Source of the DNA: an uncultured Burkholderiaceae bacterium
Lineage (GTDB): Bacteria; Pseudomonadota; Gammaproteobacteria; Burkholderiales; Burkholderiaceae_F
Assembly (NCBI GenBank): GCA_937936215.1
Contig: CALGWX010000291.1
Location: 1-6,937 of the forward strand
Direction of reading: 5' to 3'
DNA: 6,937 nt
The notes beneath the pieces were generated by a model. It ran no database searches and was not told the origin of the DNA. It saw only the letters and a program-made list of their open reading frames with translations. Shown here in pieces: positions 1 to 6,937 of this stretch. A program made the position numbers and the translations under genes. Each line of letters begins with the position of its first letter. Within the stretch, counting starts at the first letter, position 1.

Positions 1-899
1 TCGACCTCGACGCGCGCCGGATGCGGCATGCCGGTCATCGTGTCGGCGCAAAGCGCGGAGGTCATCGTCACCGCGATGGGCTTGCCGTCCAGCGTGCCGG
101 CGTAGCGCCGCACGCCGGCGCTGGCCTGCATCGTCGGTGCCGGCCCTTCGAGCTTGCGGTCGGGGGTAGTGAAGCGCAGGCCGCGCGCGCTGGCTTCCAG
201 CGACCAGAACGGCTCGTTGCCGCGGGCGCGGAAGGGCGGCGGTACCTCGGCCTCCAGCGTGCACTCCGGCCATGCTTCGCCCGCGACGACGACGGTGGCG
301 CGGTCGCCCTTGGTCCACACGGTGGTGCGCGGATCGTCGATGGCCTCGTACCTCGCCCCGGAAGCGGAAACCACTTCCCTCAAGTCGTAGCGGCGGCCGC
401 CGGCATCGAGCTGCGGCACGTCCTTGCCGTCGCGCCTGCCGATGCCGAATCGTGCCGTTTGATTGCCGCAGCGCAGGCGGGTGGCGAACGCCAGCGGCTG
501 GTGGCGCGCGAGCCGCAGCGGGCCGACGTCGACCGGGCCGGCGCCTGCGCCGATGAATTTCGTCTCGCTGACCCAGGCCGGCTGCCCGCCGATGTCGATC
601 GCGCCGCGCAGCGCGTGCGCGCCCGGCCCCATCGCCTGGCGCGGCACCTGCAGCTCGAAGGTAACCGGCACCTGTCGGCCGCCGAGTGGCTGGCGCGACT
701 CGGCGAGCACCGGCCCGTCGCGGCCCTCGCGCAGCTCGACCACGGCGATCGCTTCCGGCGGCAGTGCGATGCGCTCGCGGTAAGTGAGACTGCCGCGCAC
801 CGTCATACGGTCGTCGGCGGCGCCCGGCGGCACGGCGCAGGAGGTCGCGAGCAGCGCGGCCGTCAGGATGAAGATCAGGCGAGGTTCAAAGCGGCGCAT
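1..899 (-). CDS. Multidomain lipoprotein (YbaY/YscW + MliC + COG3650 domains), C-terminus cut by window edge
   Basis: The reading frame is open from ATG at 899 to the window edge, giving 299 codons without a stop. An AAGG at 909-912, nine bases upstream, is a plausible ribosome binding site. The N-terminus is a lipoprotein signal: charged MRR, hydrophobic stretch, then LATSC with Cys21 as lipid site. The -3 Ala makes the lipobox weak, and there is no Asp after the Cys, which favours the outer membrane. Residues 33-118 match the YbaY/YscW lipoprotein fold (YRERIALPP, VAVVELR-like strand, GGQPAW). Residues about 140-215 match the MliC C-type lysozyme inhibitor: Cys144 and Cys213 bracket SGARY (Ser180) and VWTKGD (Lys197), the Ser and Lys that MliC inserts into the lysozyme active site. 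Residues 224-299 begin a COG3650-like domain (ARGNEPFW, CADTMTG). It is a paralogue of the next gene, so a META domain may follow outside the window. Lysozyme inhibition is inferred; the domain calls are by eye. Confidence 0.85.
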   Translation of the reverse strand, partial: MRRFEPRLIFILTAALLATSCAVPPGAADDRMTVRGSLTYRERIALPPEAIAVVELREGRDGPVLAESRQPLGGRQVPVTFELQVPRQAMGPGAHALRGAIDIGGQPAWVSETKFIGAGAGPVDVGPLRLARHQPLAFATRLRCGNQTARFGIGRRDGKDVPQLDAGGRRYDLREVVSASGARYEAIDDPRTTVWTKGDRATVVVAGEAWPECTLEAEVPPPFRARGNEPFWSLEASARGLRFTTPDRKLEGPAPTMQASAGVRRYAGTLDGKPIAVTMTSALCADTMTGMPHPARVEV

Positions 900-1030
900 C
901 GGCGGGTGCCTTGCGGGGTGGACGAGGCATGCTACCGGCGCGGGCGCAGCCCCAGGCGTACGACCAACGGCCGGAAGGCTCCCGTTTGCCTTCGCGATTG
1001 ACGGCAGCGCGAGGGCGCGGCGGATCCCGT

Positions 1031-2347
1031 TCAACGCCGCCGCGCCGTGATCGCTCGCCCGTCTGGCGCGATCAGCCGCAGCGCGCCGTCGGCCGCGATC
1101 TCGAAGCGCCGCGACTTTTGCAGGATGTCGAGGAAGAGGGCTTCCTGCTGCATCAGGCTGGGCGCGCAGGCCATGCGCGTCGCTGCCGGGGGCTCGATCG
1201 TCAGCGCCTCGCCGGTCAGCGAATAGCGCGTCGCGAAGGTGTTGCACGAGGCGCGGCCAGTCAACGCTCCCGCCGGCGAGAACAGCAGCGTGGCGCGCGA
1301 GCGGTCGACCATGCCGCCGGCGATGTCCTCGACCACCCACTCGGCGCCGATCAGCAGGTCGGCCGGGTTGCCGCCGCAGCCGCGGTAGGTTTGGCCGTCG
1401 AACTGCACTTCGACGGACAGAGGGTGCGGCATGCCACTCAACGCGTCGGCGCAGCGCTGTTCGCGCGCGGTGACGACGATCGGCCGGCCCTGCAGCGCGC
1501 CTTCGTAGCGGCGCGCGTTGCCGACCCGCTGCGGCGGCGGCGCCGGGCCTTCGAGCGTCTCGTTGGCCAGCCGCAGGCGCAGCGTCGGGCCGATGTCCAG
1601 CGCCCAGAACGGCGCACTGCCGCGGGCGCGCAGTGGGGCTGCGGCTTCGCCGCTGCCGCGCCGCACGTCGCACTCCGGCCAGGCCTCGCCGGCGACGGTC
1701 ACCGTGGCCCGCCCGCCGCGCTCCCACACGGAAGTGCGTGGATCGTCGATCGCCTCATAGCGGCTGCCGGAGGCGGCGGGCACCTGGCGCAGCTCGAAGC
1801 GGCGCTCGCCGGCGACCAGTTGCGTCATCTCGCGGCCGTCGCGCCGGCCGACGGCGAGCATCGCGATCCGCTCACCACAGCGCAGCACGCTGGCGAAAAC
1901 CGTCGGCTGGAACGGGGCGAGCGGCAGCGTGCCGACCTCGACGCTGTCGCGACCGAGCGCCACCGGCCTCGGCTCGCTGGCCCACGCCGGCTGGCCGCCG
2001 CTGAAGATCGCCGCCCGCAGCGCGTAGCGCTCGCCGGCGCGCAGCTTGGCCGGATCGAACGGCAGCTCGAAGCGGATCGGCGCCTGCAGGCCGCCGAGCG
2101 TCCGCCGCCAGTCGGCTACCACCGGGCCGTCGCCCGCCGCCTCGCGCAGTTCCACTACCGCCACGCTATCCGGTGGCAGGTGGCCGCCGGCGCGCGGCGC
2201 CAGCTCGCCGCGGACGAACGGCCCGGTCGGCTGCGGGCGGCTCGACGGCGGCAGTTCGGGGTAGCGCGGCGGCGGGGCGCAGGCGGCGAGCAGCGCCAAG
2301 GCGAATGCCATCGAGGCAAGGCGGGCTCGACGCCAGCCGAACGTCAT
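1031..2347 (-). CDS. Four-domain lipoprotein: YbaY/YscW, MliC-like, COG3650, META/HslJ
   Basis: This is a 438-residue protein. The ATG at 2347 was chosen because it precedes a good lipoprotein signal (basic GWRRAR, hydrophobic core, LAAC, Cys23). An in-frame ATG at 2311 (residue 13) would also leave a signal. Neither start has a clear Shine-Dalgarno, so translation may depend on the upstream gene. Residues 42-132 are YbaY/YscW-like, with GGQPAW retained. Residues 148-228 are MliC-like, with Cys157 and Cys226 and the SGSRY motif, but Arg210 stands where MliC has the inhibitory Lys (VWERGG). Residues 238-328 are COG3650-like (ARGSAPFW, CADALSG, GCGG; Cys299 and Cys324 may pair). Residues 332-433 are a META/HslJ domain: Trp337, RASCNTF with Cys368, Tyr375, and TRMAC with Cys394. 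It is about half identical by eye to the neighbouring lipoprotein. It lies 59 nt after the GS-family stop and is probably co-transcribed. It is likely an outer-membrane, periplasm-facing envelope stress or defence protein; exact function is unknown. Confidence 0.88.
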   Translation of the reverse strand: MTFGWRRARLASMAFALALLAACAPPPRYPELPPSSRPQPTGPFVRGELAPRAGGHLPPDSVAVVELREAAGDGPVVADWRRTLGGLQAPIRFELPFDPAKLRAGERYALRAAIFSGGQPAWASEPRPVALGRDSVEVGTLPLAPFQPTVFASVLRCGERIAMLAVGRRDGREMTQLVAGERRFELRQVPAASGSRYEAIDDPRTSVWERGGRATVTVAGEAWPECDVRRGSGEAAAPLRARGSAPFWALDIGPTLRLRLANETLEGPAPPPQRVGNARRYEGALQGRPIVVTAREQRCADALSGMPHPLSVEVQFDGQTYRGCGGNPADLLIGAEWVVEDIAGGMVDRSRATLLFSPAGALTGRASCNTFATRYSLTGEALTIEPPAATRMACAPSLMQQEALFLDILQKSRRFEIAADGALRLIAPDGRAITARRR

Positions 2348-2378
2348 GGCTATCGTGTTCGCGTCAACGATTGCCGGC

Positions 2379-2406
2379 GGCCGCACGCCAGCGGCCACCT
2401 CGCTGG
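2379..2406 (-). other. Two overlapping, mutually exclusive stem-loops directly after the GS-family stop codon
   Basis: On the minus-strand transcript the base after the GS-family TGA begins a stem CCAGCG/CGCTGG (2401-2406 with 2388-2393, 7-nt loop). A second stem GGCCGC/GCGGCC (2391-2396 with 2379-2384, 6-nt loop) shares bases 2391-2393 with the first, so both cannot form fully. There is no run of U after either, so this is not a standard intrinsic terminator. It could act as a 3'-end stabiliser, a pause or an attenuator between the ligase and the lipoprotein gene. GC-rich DNA also makes short stems by chance, so confidence is low. Confidence 0.3.
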
Positions 2407-3789
<1,383 letters not shown>

Positions 3790-4003
3790 GGGGTCTCCTC
3801 CTGTTGTTGTGGTCTTGGGCGAGCGCGGCAGTTTGCAGCAGCGCCTGCGGGCTGTCCAAGCGGCGGCGCAGGCCGCTGCCGCGCCACGGGCGGCACGCTC
3901 GGCGGTGCGCCCGTTGCAATCGCGGCGGCCGACCCCAATATCCCCGAGCGCGGAGGAGGTTCCGCTTACAATTCAGCCAGTTATCCGATTTCGCGAGGTC
4001 GCC
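3790..4003. promoter_or_regulatory. Divergent intergenic region between the GS-family and FmdB-family genes
   Basis: These 214 bases must hold the promoters for both transcription directions. For the plus strand, TACAAT at 3967-3972 matches the sigma-70 -10 consensus in 5 of 6 positions and would give a leader of about 25 nt; no good -35 is seen 16-18 bases upstream. For the minus strand only a weak pair, TTGGAC (3854-3859) and TGCAAA (3832-3837) with 16-nt spacing, could be proposed. No operator or sigma-54 site was recognised. The middle (3840-3930) is GC-rich and shows no convincing gene. Confidence 0.45.
3797..3802 (-). promoter_or_regulatory. Strong Shine-Dalgarno of the GS-family gene
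   Basis: The minus strand reads AGGAGG here, seven bases before the ATG at 3789. It is the strongest ribosome binding site serving a gene in the window and decides the GS-family start. The leader just upstream (3801-3813) is A/C-rich (accacaacaacag on the transcript) and should be unstructured, which suggests efficient translation. Confidence 0.85.
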
Positions 4004-4303
4004 ATGCCGATTTACGCCTACAAGTGTTCGTCCTGCGGGCACGAGAAGGAAGTGCTGCAGAAGATCTCCGACGCGCCGCTCGCCGACTGCCCGGCCTGTG
4101 GCTCCGCTTCGTTCACCAAGCAGGTGACGGCCGCCGGCTTTCAGTTGAAGGGCAGCGGCTGGTACGTCACCGACTTCAAGAACGGCTCGGCCAAGCCCAA
4201 CGGCAAGTCGGCCGAGGCAAAAACCGACGGCGGAGAGTCCAAGCCGGCCGCCTCCCCGGCGCCGGCCAGCACCGCAGCCAGTTCAGCGCCGGCGGCAAGC
4301 TGA
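4004..4303 (+). CDS. FmdB-family zinc-ribbon regulatory-type protein
   Basis: This 99-residue protein starts at an ATG preceded by GAGG (3995-3998) with a 5-nt spacer. The N-terminus MPIYAYKC is the family signature. Two Cys pairs, C8-S-S-C11 and C29-P-A-C32, form a single rubredoxin-like zinc ribbon. Residues 43-58 (TAAGFQLKGSGWYVTDF) are the conserved family motif after the ribbon. Residues 62-99 are a low-complexity Ala/Pro/Ser/Lys tail, likely disordered and typical of proteobacterial members. The family is named after a putative regulator of formamidase/amidase genes, but its molecular role is not established. Its position ahead of the DUF502 gene and aspS is common in betaproteobacteria. 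An intrinsic terminator 170-200 nt downstream suggests it can be transcribed alone. Confidence 0.93.
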   Translation: MPIYAYKCSSCGHEKEVLQKISDAPLADCPACGSASFTKQVTAAGFQLKGSGWYVTDFKNGSAKPNGKSAEAKTDGGESKPAASPAPASTAASSAPAAS

Positions 4304-4568
4304 GCCAAGGTGCGCGGATCGTCGCGCTTCGCTCCCGAACGCGTTGCACATCGGCACCGCGCCGATGCCGGCGGCACCGAGCGTGCGGGGCGCCTGCGGC
4401 AGCACCGCCCTTGAGCCGCCGGCGGTTCCGGCGCCATTTCGTTGCGGTCGAATCGATGCGCGCGGCAGGGTTCCCATGGCCGGCCGCGCGCCATGCCTTT
4501 TTTGTGCCGCTGGCGCCCGGCGCCGAGACGGCGGCGCCTCCTGCCGCGGCGCATAGCCGGCCGCAGCC
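4304..4568 (+). other. 265-nt non-coding gap between the FmdB-family and DUF502 genes
   Basis: No reading frame here has a start, a ribosome site and a recognisable product. The visible structures are a 7-bp stem with a 5-nt loop, CATCGGC/GCCGATG at 4349-4367, and an intrinsic terminator at 4475-4503. The 65 bases after the terminator up to the DUF502 ATG are extremely GC-rich, and I see no consensus promoter in them. The segment from the FmdB-family stop to the terminator (about 200 nt) has the size and end expected of a long 3' UTR or a small RNA, but no promoter for a separate RNA was convincing. Confidence 0.5.
4475..4503 (+). terminator. Rho-independent terminator downstream of the FmdB-family gene
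   Basis: CATGGC at 4475-4480 pairs with GCCATG at 4490-4495. Two further C-G/G-C pairs can form inside (4481-4482 with 4487-4488, one bulged base), closing a GCCG tetraloop. Two bases after the stem comes a run of six T (4498-4503). This combination is the standard intrinsic terminator layout and it works on the plus strand only. It lies 171 nt after the FmdB-family stop and 65 nt before the DUF502 start. Confidence 0.7.
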
Positions 4569-5231
4569 ATGCTGAAAAAGTACTTCGTCACCGGGCTGCT
4601 GATCTGGCTGCCGCTGGCGGTGACGCTGTGGATCATCGACTTCGTCATCACGACGATGGACCGCACCGTGCTGCTGCTGCCGGAGGCGTGGCGGCCGGAA
4701 AGCGCCTTCGGCGTGCACCTGCCCGGCTTCGGGCTGGTGATCTCGGTGCTGGTGATCCTGGCCACGGGCCTGCTGGCGCGCAACTTCCTCGGCCAGCGGC
4801 TGGTGCGCTGGTGGGAGGGCCTGCTGGCGCGGATCCCGATCGTCAACTCGATTTACTCCAGCGTGAAGCAGGTCTCCGACACCATGCTGGCGCAGAAGGG
4901 CAACGCCTTCCGCAAGGTGGTGCTGGTCGAGTTCCCGCAGCGCGGGCAGTGGACGATGGCCTTCGTCGTCGGTAACCCGGGCGAGCGGCTCGGCCCGCAC
5001 GTCGGCCACGAGAAGGTCACCGTGTACGTGCCCACGGCGCCGAACCCGACCTCCGGCTACGTGATCATGGCCGACCCATCCGAACTGCGCGACATCGACG
5101 TCTCAATCGACGAGGCGTTCAAGTTTCACGTCTCGCTCGGCGTGGTGGCGCCCACGGAAGGCGGCCGCCGGCGGGCGCACAAGCCGTCGGCGCTGACCTC
5201 CGAGACGCCGGGTTCGGCGCCGTCCCGATAA
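4569..5231 (+). CDS. DUF502 family inner-membrane protein
   Basis: This 220-residue protein begins MLKKYFVTGLLIWLPL, the typical DUF502 N-terminus, which fixes the start although no clear Shine-Dalgarno precedes the ATG. Membrane segments lie at about residues 6-28 and 51-71. A conserved cytoplasmic-type block follows: RIPIVNSIYSSVKQ (88-101), the KVVLVEFP strand (116-123), then PTAPNPTSGYV (155-165), a DUF502 hallmark. The C-terminal 25 residues are basic and Ser/Pro-rich and probably disordered. The family is widespread in bacteria and has no firmly established biochemical role. Its place just before aspS is conserved in betaproteobacteria. Here 265 nt and a terminator separate it from the FmdB-family gene and 270 nt separate it from aspS, so its transcription unit is unclear. 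Confidence 0.93.
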   Translation: MLKKYFVTGLLIWLPLAVTLWIIDFVITTMDRTVLLLPEAWRPESAFGVHLPGFGLVISVLVILATGLLARNFLGQRLVRWWEGLLARIPIVNSIYSSVKQVSDTMLAQKGNAFRKVVLVEFPQRGQWTMAFVVGNPGERLGPHVGHEKVTVYVPTAPNPTSGYVIMADPSELRDIDVSIDEAFKFHVSLGVVAPTEGGRRRAHKPSALTSETPGSAPSR

Positions 5232-5270
5232 AATTCGTGCCTTGCCTTCCGGCGGCCCCGCCCATGAAAT
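5229..5270 (+). promoter_or_regulatory. Candidate aspS promoter elements at the end of the DUF502 gene
   Basis: Two alternatives are visible. TAAAAT at 5229-5234 overlaps the DUF502 stop codon and matches the -10 consensus in 5 of 6 positions, but has no good -35. TTGCCT (5242-5247) and TGAAAT (5265-5270) are spaced by exactly 17 nt and each match 4 of 6. Either would give aspS a leader of more than 200 nt that includes the two hairpins downstream. This is a by-eye proposal. Confidence 0.35.
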
Positions 5271-5393
5271 CGCCTGCCTGCCTGCCGCGCTTCGCCTTCG
5301 CCACGGCCGCCGTCGGGCCGGGCCGGCGCCGTCCGGCGCTCGGCCAGGACCGAAACCGCCAGCGGCCGGGCGGGTAGCGTCGCCCGGTCGCCC

Positions 5394-5419
5394 GCCGGTC
5401 GATGGGGCCATCGACCGGC
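5394..5419. repeat. Perfect inverted repeat, 12-bp arms with a 2-nt centre, upstream of aspS
   Basis: GCCGGTCGATGG at 5394-5405 is the exact reverse complement of CCATCGACCGGC at 5408-5419, separated by GG. As RNA it would form a stem of about 11 bp with a small loop; as DNA it is a near-perfect palindrome that could bind a dimeric protein. No U run follows on either strand, so it is not a standard intrinsic terminator. It sits about 160 nt after the DUF502 stop and 82 nt before the aspS ATG. A match this long and tight is unlikely by chance even in GC-rich DNA. Its role is unknown. Confidence 0.75.
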
Positions 5420-5455
5420 TGCGCTGACGGGTCCTTCCGGAACCGAACCATCCCC

Positions 5456-5478
5456 GCGCGGCGAGGCCTGCGCCGCGC
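5456..5478 (+). other. Second strong stem-loop in the aspS leader
   Basis: GCGCGGCG at 5456-5463 pairs with CGCCGCGC at 5471-5478 around a 7-nt loop AGGCCTG, giving eight consecutive G-C pairs. It ends 14 bases before the aspS Shine-Dalgarno GGAG (5493-5496), leaving the ribosome site in a free A/T-richer stretch. It could be a leader or stability element. All-GC stems arise more easily by chance in this genome, so function is uncertain. Confidence 0.45.
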
Positions 5479-5501
5479 AACCACAACTGCTTGGAGTTTT
5501 C

Positions 5502-6937
5502 ATGCGCACCGAATACTGCGGCCTGGTGGACACGAGGTTCATCGGCCAGAGCGTGACGCTGTTCGGCTGGGTGCACCGCCGGCGCGACCACGGCGGCGTC
5601 ATCTTCATCGACCTGCGCGACCGCGAGGGGCTGGTGCAGGTCGTCTGCGACCCCGACCGCCCGGCGGTGTTCGCCAACGCGGAAAAGGTCCGCAACGAGT
5701 ACTGCGTCAAGGTGGTCGGGCAGGTGCGCGAGCGGCCGGCCGGCACCGCCAACCCGAATCTCGTCTCCGGCCAGATCGAGGTGCTGTGCACGGAACTGGC
5801 CATCCTCAACCCGTCGGTGGCGGTGCCGTTCCAGCTCGACGATGACGACCTGTCGGAGGCCACGCGGCTGACGCACCGGGTGCTCGACCTGCGGCGGGTG
5901 CCGATGCAGAAGAACCTGCGCCTGCGCCATCGGGTGACGATGGCGGTGCGCCGCTTCTTCGACGCCGCGGGCTTCATCGACGTCGAGACGCCGATGCTCA
6001 CCAAGAGCACGCCGGAGGGCGCGCGCGACTACCTGGTGCCGTCGCGCGTGCACCCCGGGCACTTCTATGCCCTGCCGCAGTCGCCGCAGCTGTTCAAGCA
6101 GCTGTTGATGATCGCCGGCTACGACCGCTACTACCAGATCGTCAAGTGCTTCCGCGACGAGGACCTGCGCGCCGACCGGCAGCCGGAGTTCACGCAGATC
6201 GACGTCGAGACCAGCTTCCTGACCGAGCAGGAGATCCGCTCGATCATGGAGGAGATGATCCGCACCGTCTTCCGCGAGGTGCTGGCGGTCGAGCTGCCGA
6301 ACCCCTTCCCGGTCATGCCCTACGCGGAGGCGATGGCGCGCTACGGCTCGGACAAGCCCGATCTGCGCGTGAAGCTGGAGCTGACGGACCTCACCGACGT
6401 GATGCGCGACGTCGAGTTCAAGGTCTTCAGGAGCGCGACCGAGCTTTCCGACGGCCGCGTGGCGGCGCTGCGCGTGCCGGGCGGCGGCGAGATGCCGCGC
6501 TCCGAGATCGACGCGATGACCGACTTCGTCAAGATCTACGGCGCCAAGGGGCTTGCCTACATCAAGGTCAACGAGAAGGCCCGCGGCCGCGATGGCCTGC
6601 AAAGCCCGATCGTCAAGAACCTGCACGATGCGGCGCTGAAGACCATCATCGAGCGCGCCGGTGCCGCCGACGGCGACGTGATCTTCTTCGGCGCCGACCG
6701 CGCCAAGATCGTCGCCGACAGCATGGGCGCGCTGCGGCTGAAGATCGGCCACAGCGACTTCGGCAAGGCGCACGGCCTGTTCGAGCCCGGCTGGCGGCCG
6801 CTGTGGGTGGTCGACTTCCCGATGTTCGAGTACGACGAGGGGGCGCAGCGCTACGTCGCCGCGCATCACCCGTTCACCAGCCCGAAGGACGAGCACATCG
6901 ACTACCTGGAAACCGATCCGTCCAAGTGTCTCGCCAA
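5502..6937 (+). CDS. aspS: Aspartyl-tRNA synthetase, C-terminus cut by window edge
   Basis: The enzyme attaches aspartate to tRNA in the cytoplasm. The frame is open for 478 codons to the window edge; bacterial AspRS is about 590-600 residues, so roughly 110-120 are missing. The start MRTEYCG is the family N-terminus, with GGAG five bases upstream of the ATG. Residues 1-105 form the anticodon-binding OB fold (GWVHRRRDHGG). The class II catalytic core follows: motif 1 region ETPMLTKSTPEGARDYL (162-178), SPQLFKQLLM (194-203), motif 2 FRDEDLRADRQPEFTQ (217-232). The bacterial GAD insertion spans about 285-420, then HHPFTSPKD (455-463). Motif 3 (GLDR) lies beyond the edge. His30 and Gly81 correspond to residues reported to let Pseudomonas aeruginosa AspRS also charge tRNA-Asn, so this is probably the non-discriminating form that works with GatCAB. 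A long structured leader precedes it. Confidence 0.97.
   Translation, partial: MRTEYCGLVDTRFIGQSVTLFGWVHRRRDHGGVIFIDLRDREGLVQVVCDPDRPAVFANAEKVRNEYCVKVVGQVRERPAGTANPNLVSGQIEVLCTELAILNPSVAVPFQLDDDDLSEATRLTHRVLDLRRVPMQKNLRLRHRVTMAVRRFFDAAGFIDVETPMLTKSTPEGARDYLVPSRVHPGHFYALPQSPQLFKQLLMIAGYDRYYQIVKCFRDEDLRADRQPEFTQIDVETSFLTEQEIRSIMEEMIRTVFREVLAVELPNPFPVMPYAEAMARYGSDKPDLRVKLELTDLTDVMRDVEFKVFRSATELSDGRVAALRVPGGGEMPRSEIDAMTDFVKIYGAKGLAYIKVNEKARGRDGLQSPIVKNLHDAALKTIIERAGAADGDVIFFGADRAKIVADSMGALRLKIGHSDFGKAHGLFEPGWRPLWVVDFPMFEYDEGAQRYVAAHHPFTSPKDEHIDYLETDPSKCLA

Noticed and set aside
974..993. Stem GAAGGC/GCCTTC between the two lipoprotein genes as a terminator
   Set aside because: Only 6 bp with an 8-nt loop and no T run on either strand; too weak to call.
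3952..3960. Perfect Shine-Dalgarno-like GGAGGAGGT upstream of the FmdB-family gene
   Set aside because: No start codon lies at a usable distance, and it is upstream of the likely -10 box, so it is probably not in the mRNA.
4309..4324. 16-nt exact match to 324-339 inside the left-edge lipoprotein gene
   Set aside because: The flanks do not match at all, and a single 16-mer in GC-biased sequence can be coincidence; no sign of a duplicated segment.
5264..5377. Small frame of 37 codons starting MKSPACLPRF in the gap before aspS
   Set aside because: It has a vaguely signal-like start but no ribosome site, no hydrophobic core of normal length and an Arg-rich tail; not supportable as a gene.
5103..6896. 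Long minus-strand open frame opposite aspS
   Set aside because: The translation is compositionally biased (His, Arg, Val, Ala rich) and lies antisense to a certain aspS; it is a codon-bias shadow.

Overview
The window is very GC-rich DNA with dense coding on both strands. It most resembles a betaproteobacterial chromosome (Burkholderiales, Rhodocyclales or relatives). The best evidence is the plus-strand order FmdB-family zinc ribbon, DUF502 membrane protein, aspS, which is a familiar betaproteobacterial arrangement. The AspRS sequence also looks proteobacterial and of the non-discriminating type. The taxonomic placement is inferred from gene order and sequence style, not from a search.

Left half, minus strand (read from about 3800 down to 1): a glutamine-synthetase-family ligase with a strong ribosome binding site comes first. 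After a 59-nt gap follows a four-domain lipoprotein (YbaY/YscW-like, MliC-like, COG3650-like, META/HslJ-like). After a further 130 nt comes a second, paralogous lipoprotein that runs off the left edge. The two lipoproteins are a tandem duplication. The left-edge copy keeps the family consensus in three domains, while the other has drifted at several key positions. The three genes are collinear and could be one transcript, but no functional link between the ligase and the lipoproteins is proven.

Centre: a 214-nt divergent intergenic region (3790-4003) separates the two transcription directions. It holds a candidate -10 box for the FmdB-family gene and the GS-family leader.

Right half, plus strand: the FmdB-family protein; a 265-nt non-coding gap containing a convincing intrinsic terminator; the DUF502 inner-membrane protein; a 270-nt leader with two strong hairpins, one a 12-bp-arm near-perfect inverted repeat; then aspS, cut by the right edge before its motif 3. 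The terminator implies that the FmdB gene and the DUF502 gene are not simply co-transcribed.

No mobile element, CRISPR array, tRNA or rRNA was seen. The most unusual content is the pair of multidomain envelope lipoproteins with a lysozyme-inhibitor-like module. The structured non-coding segments on either side of the DUF502 gene come second. I did not find a clear-cut new system.
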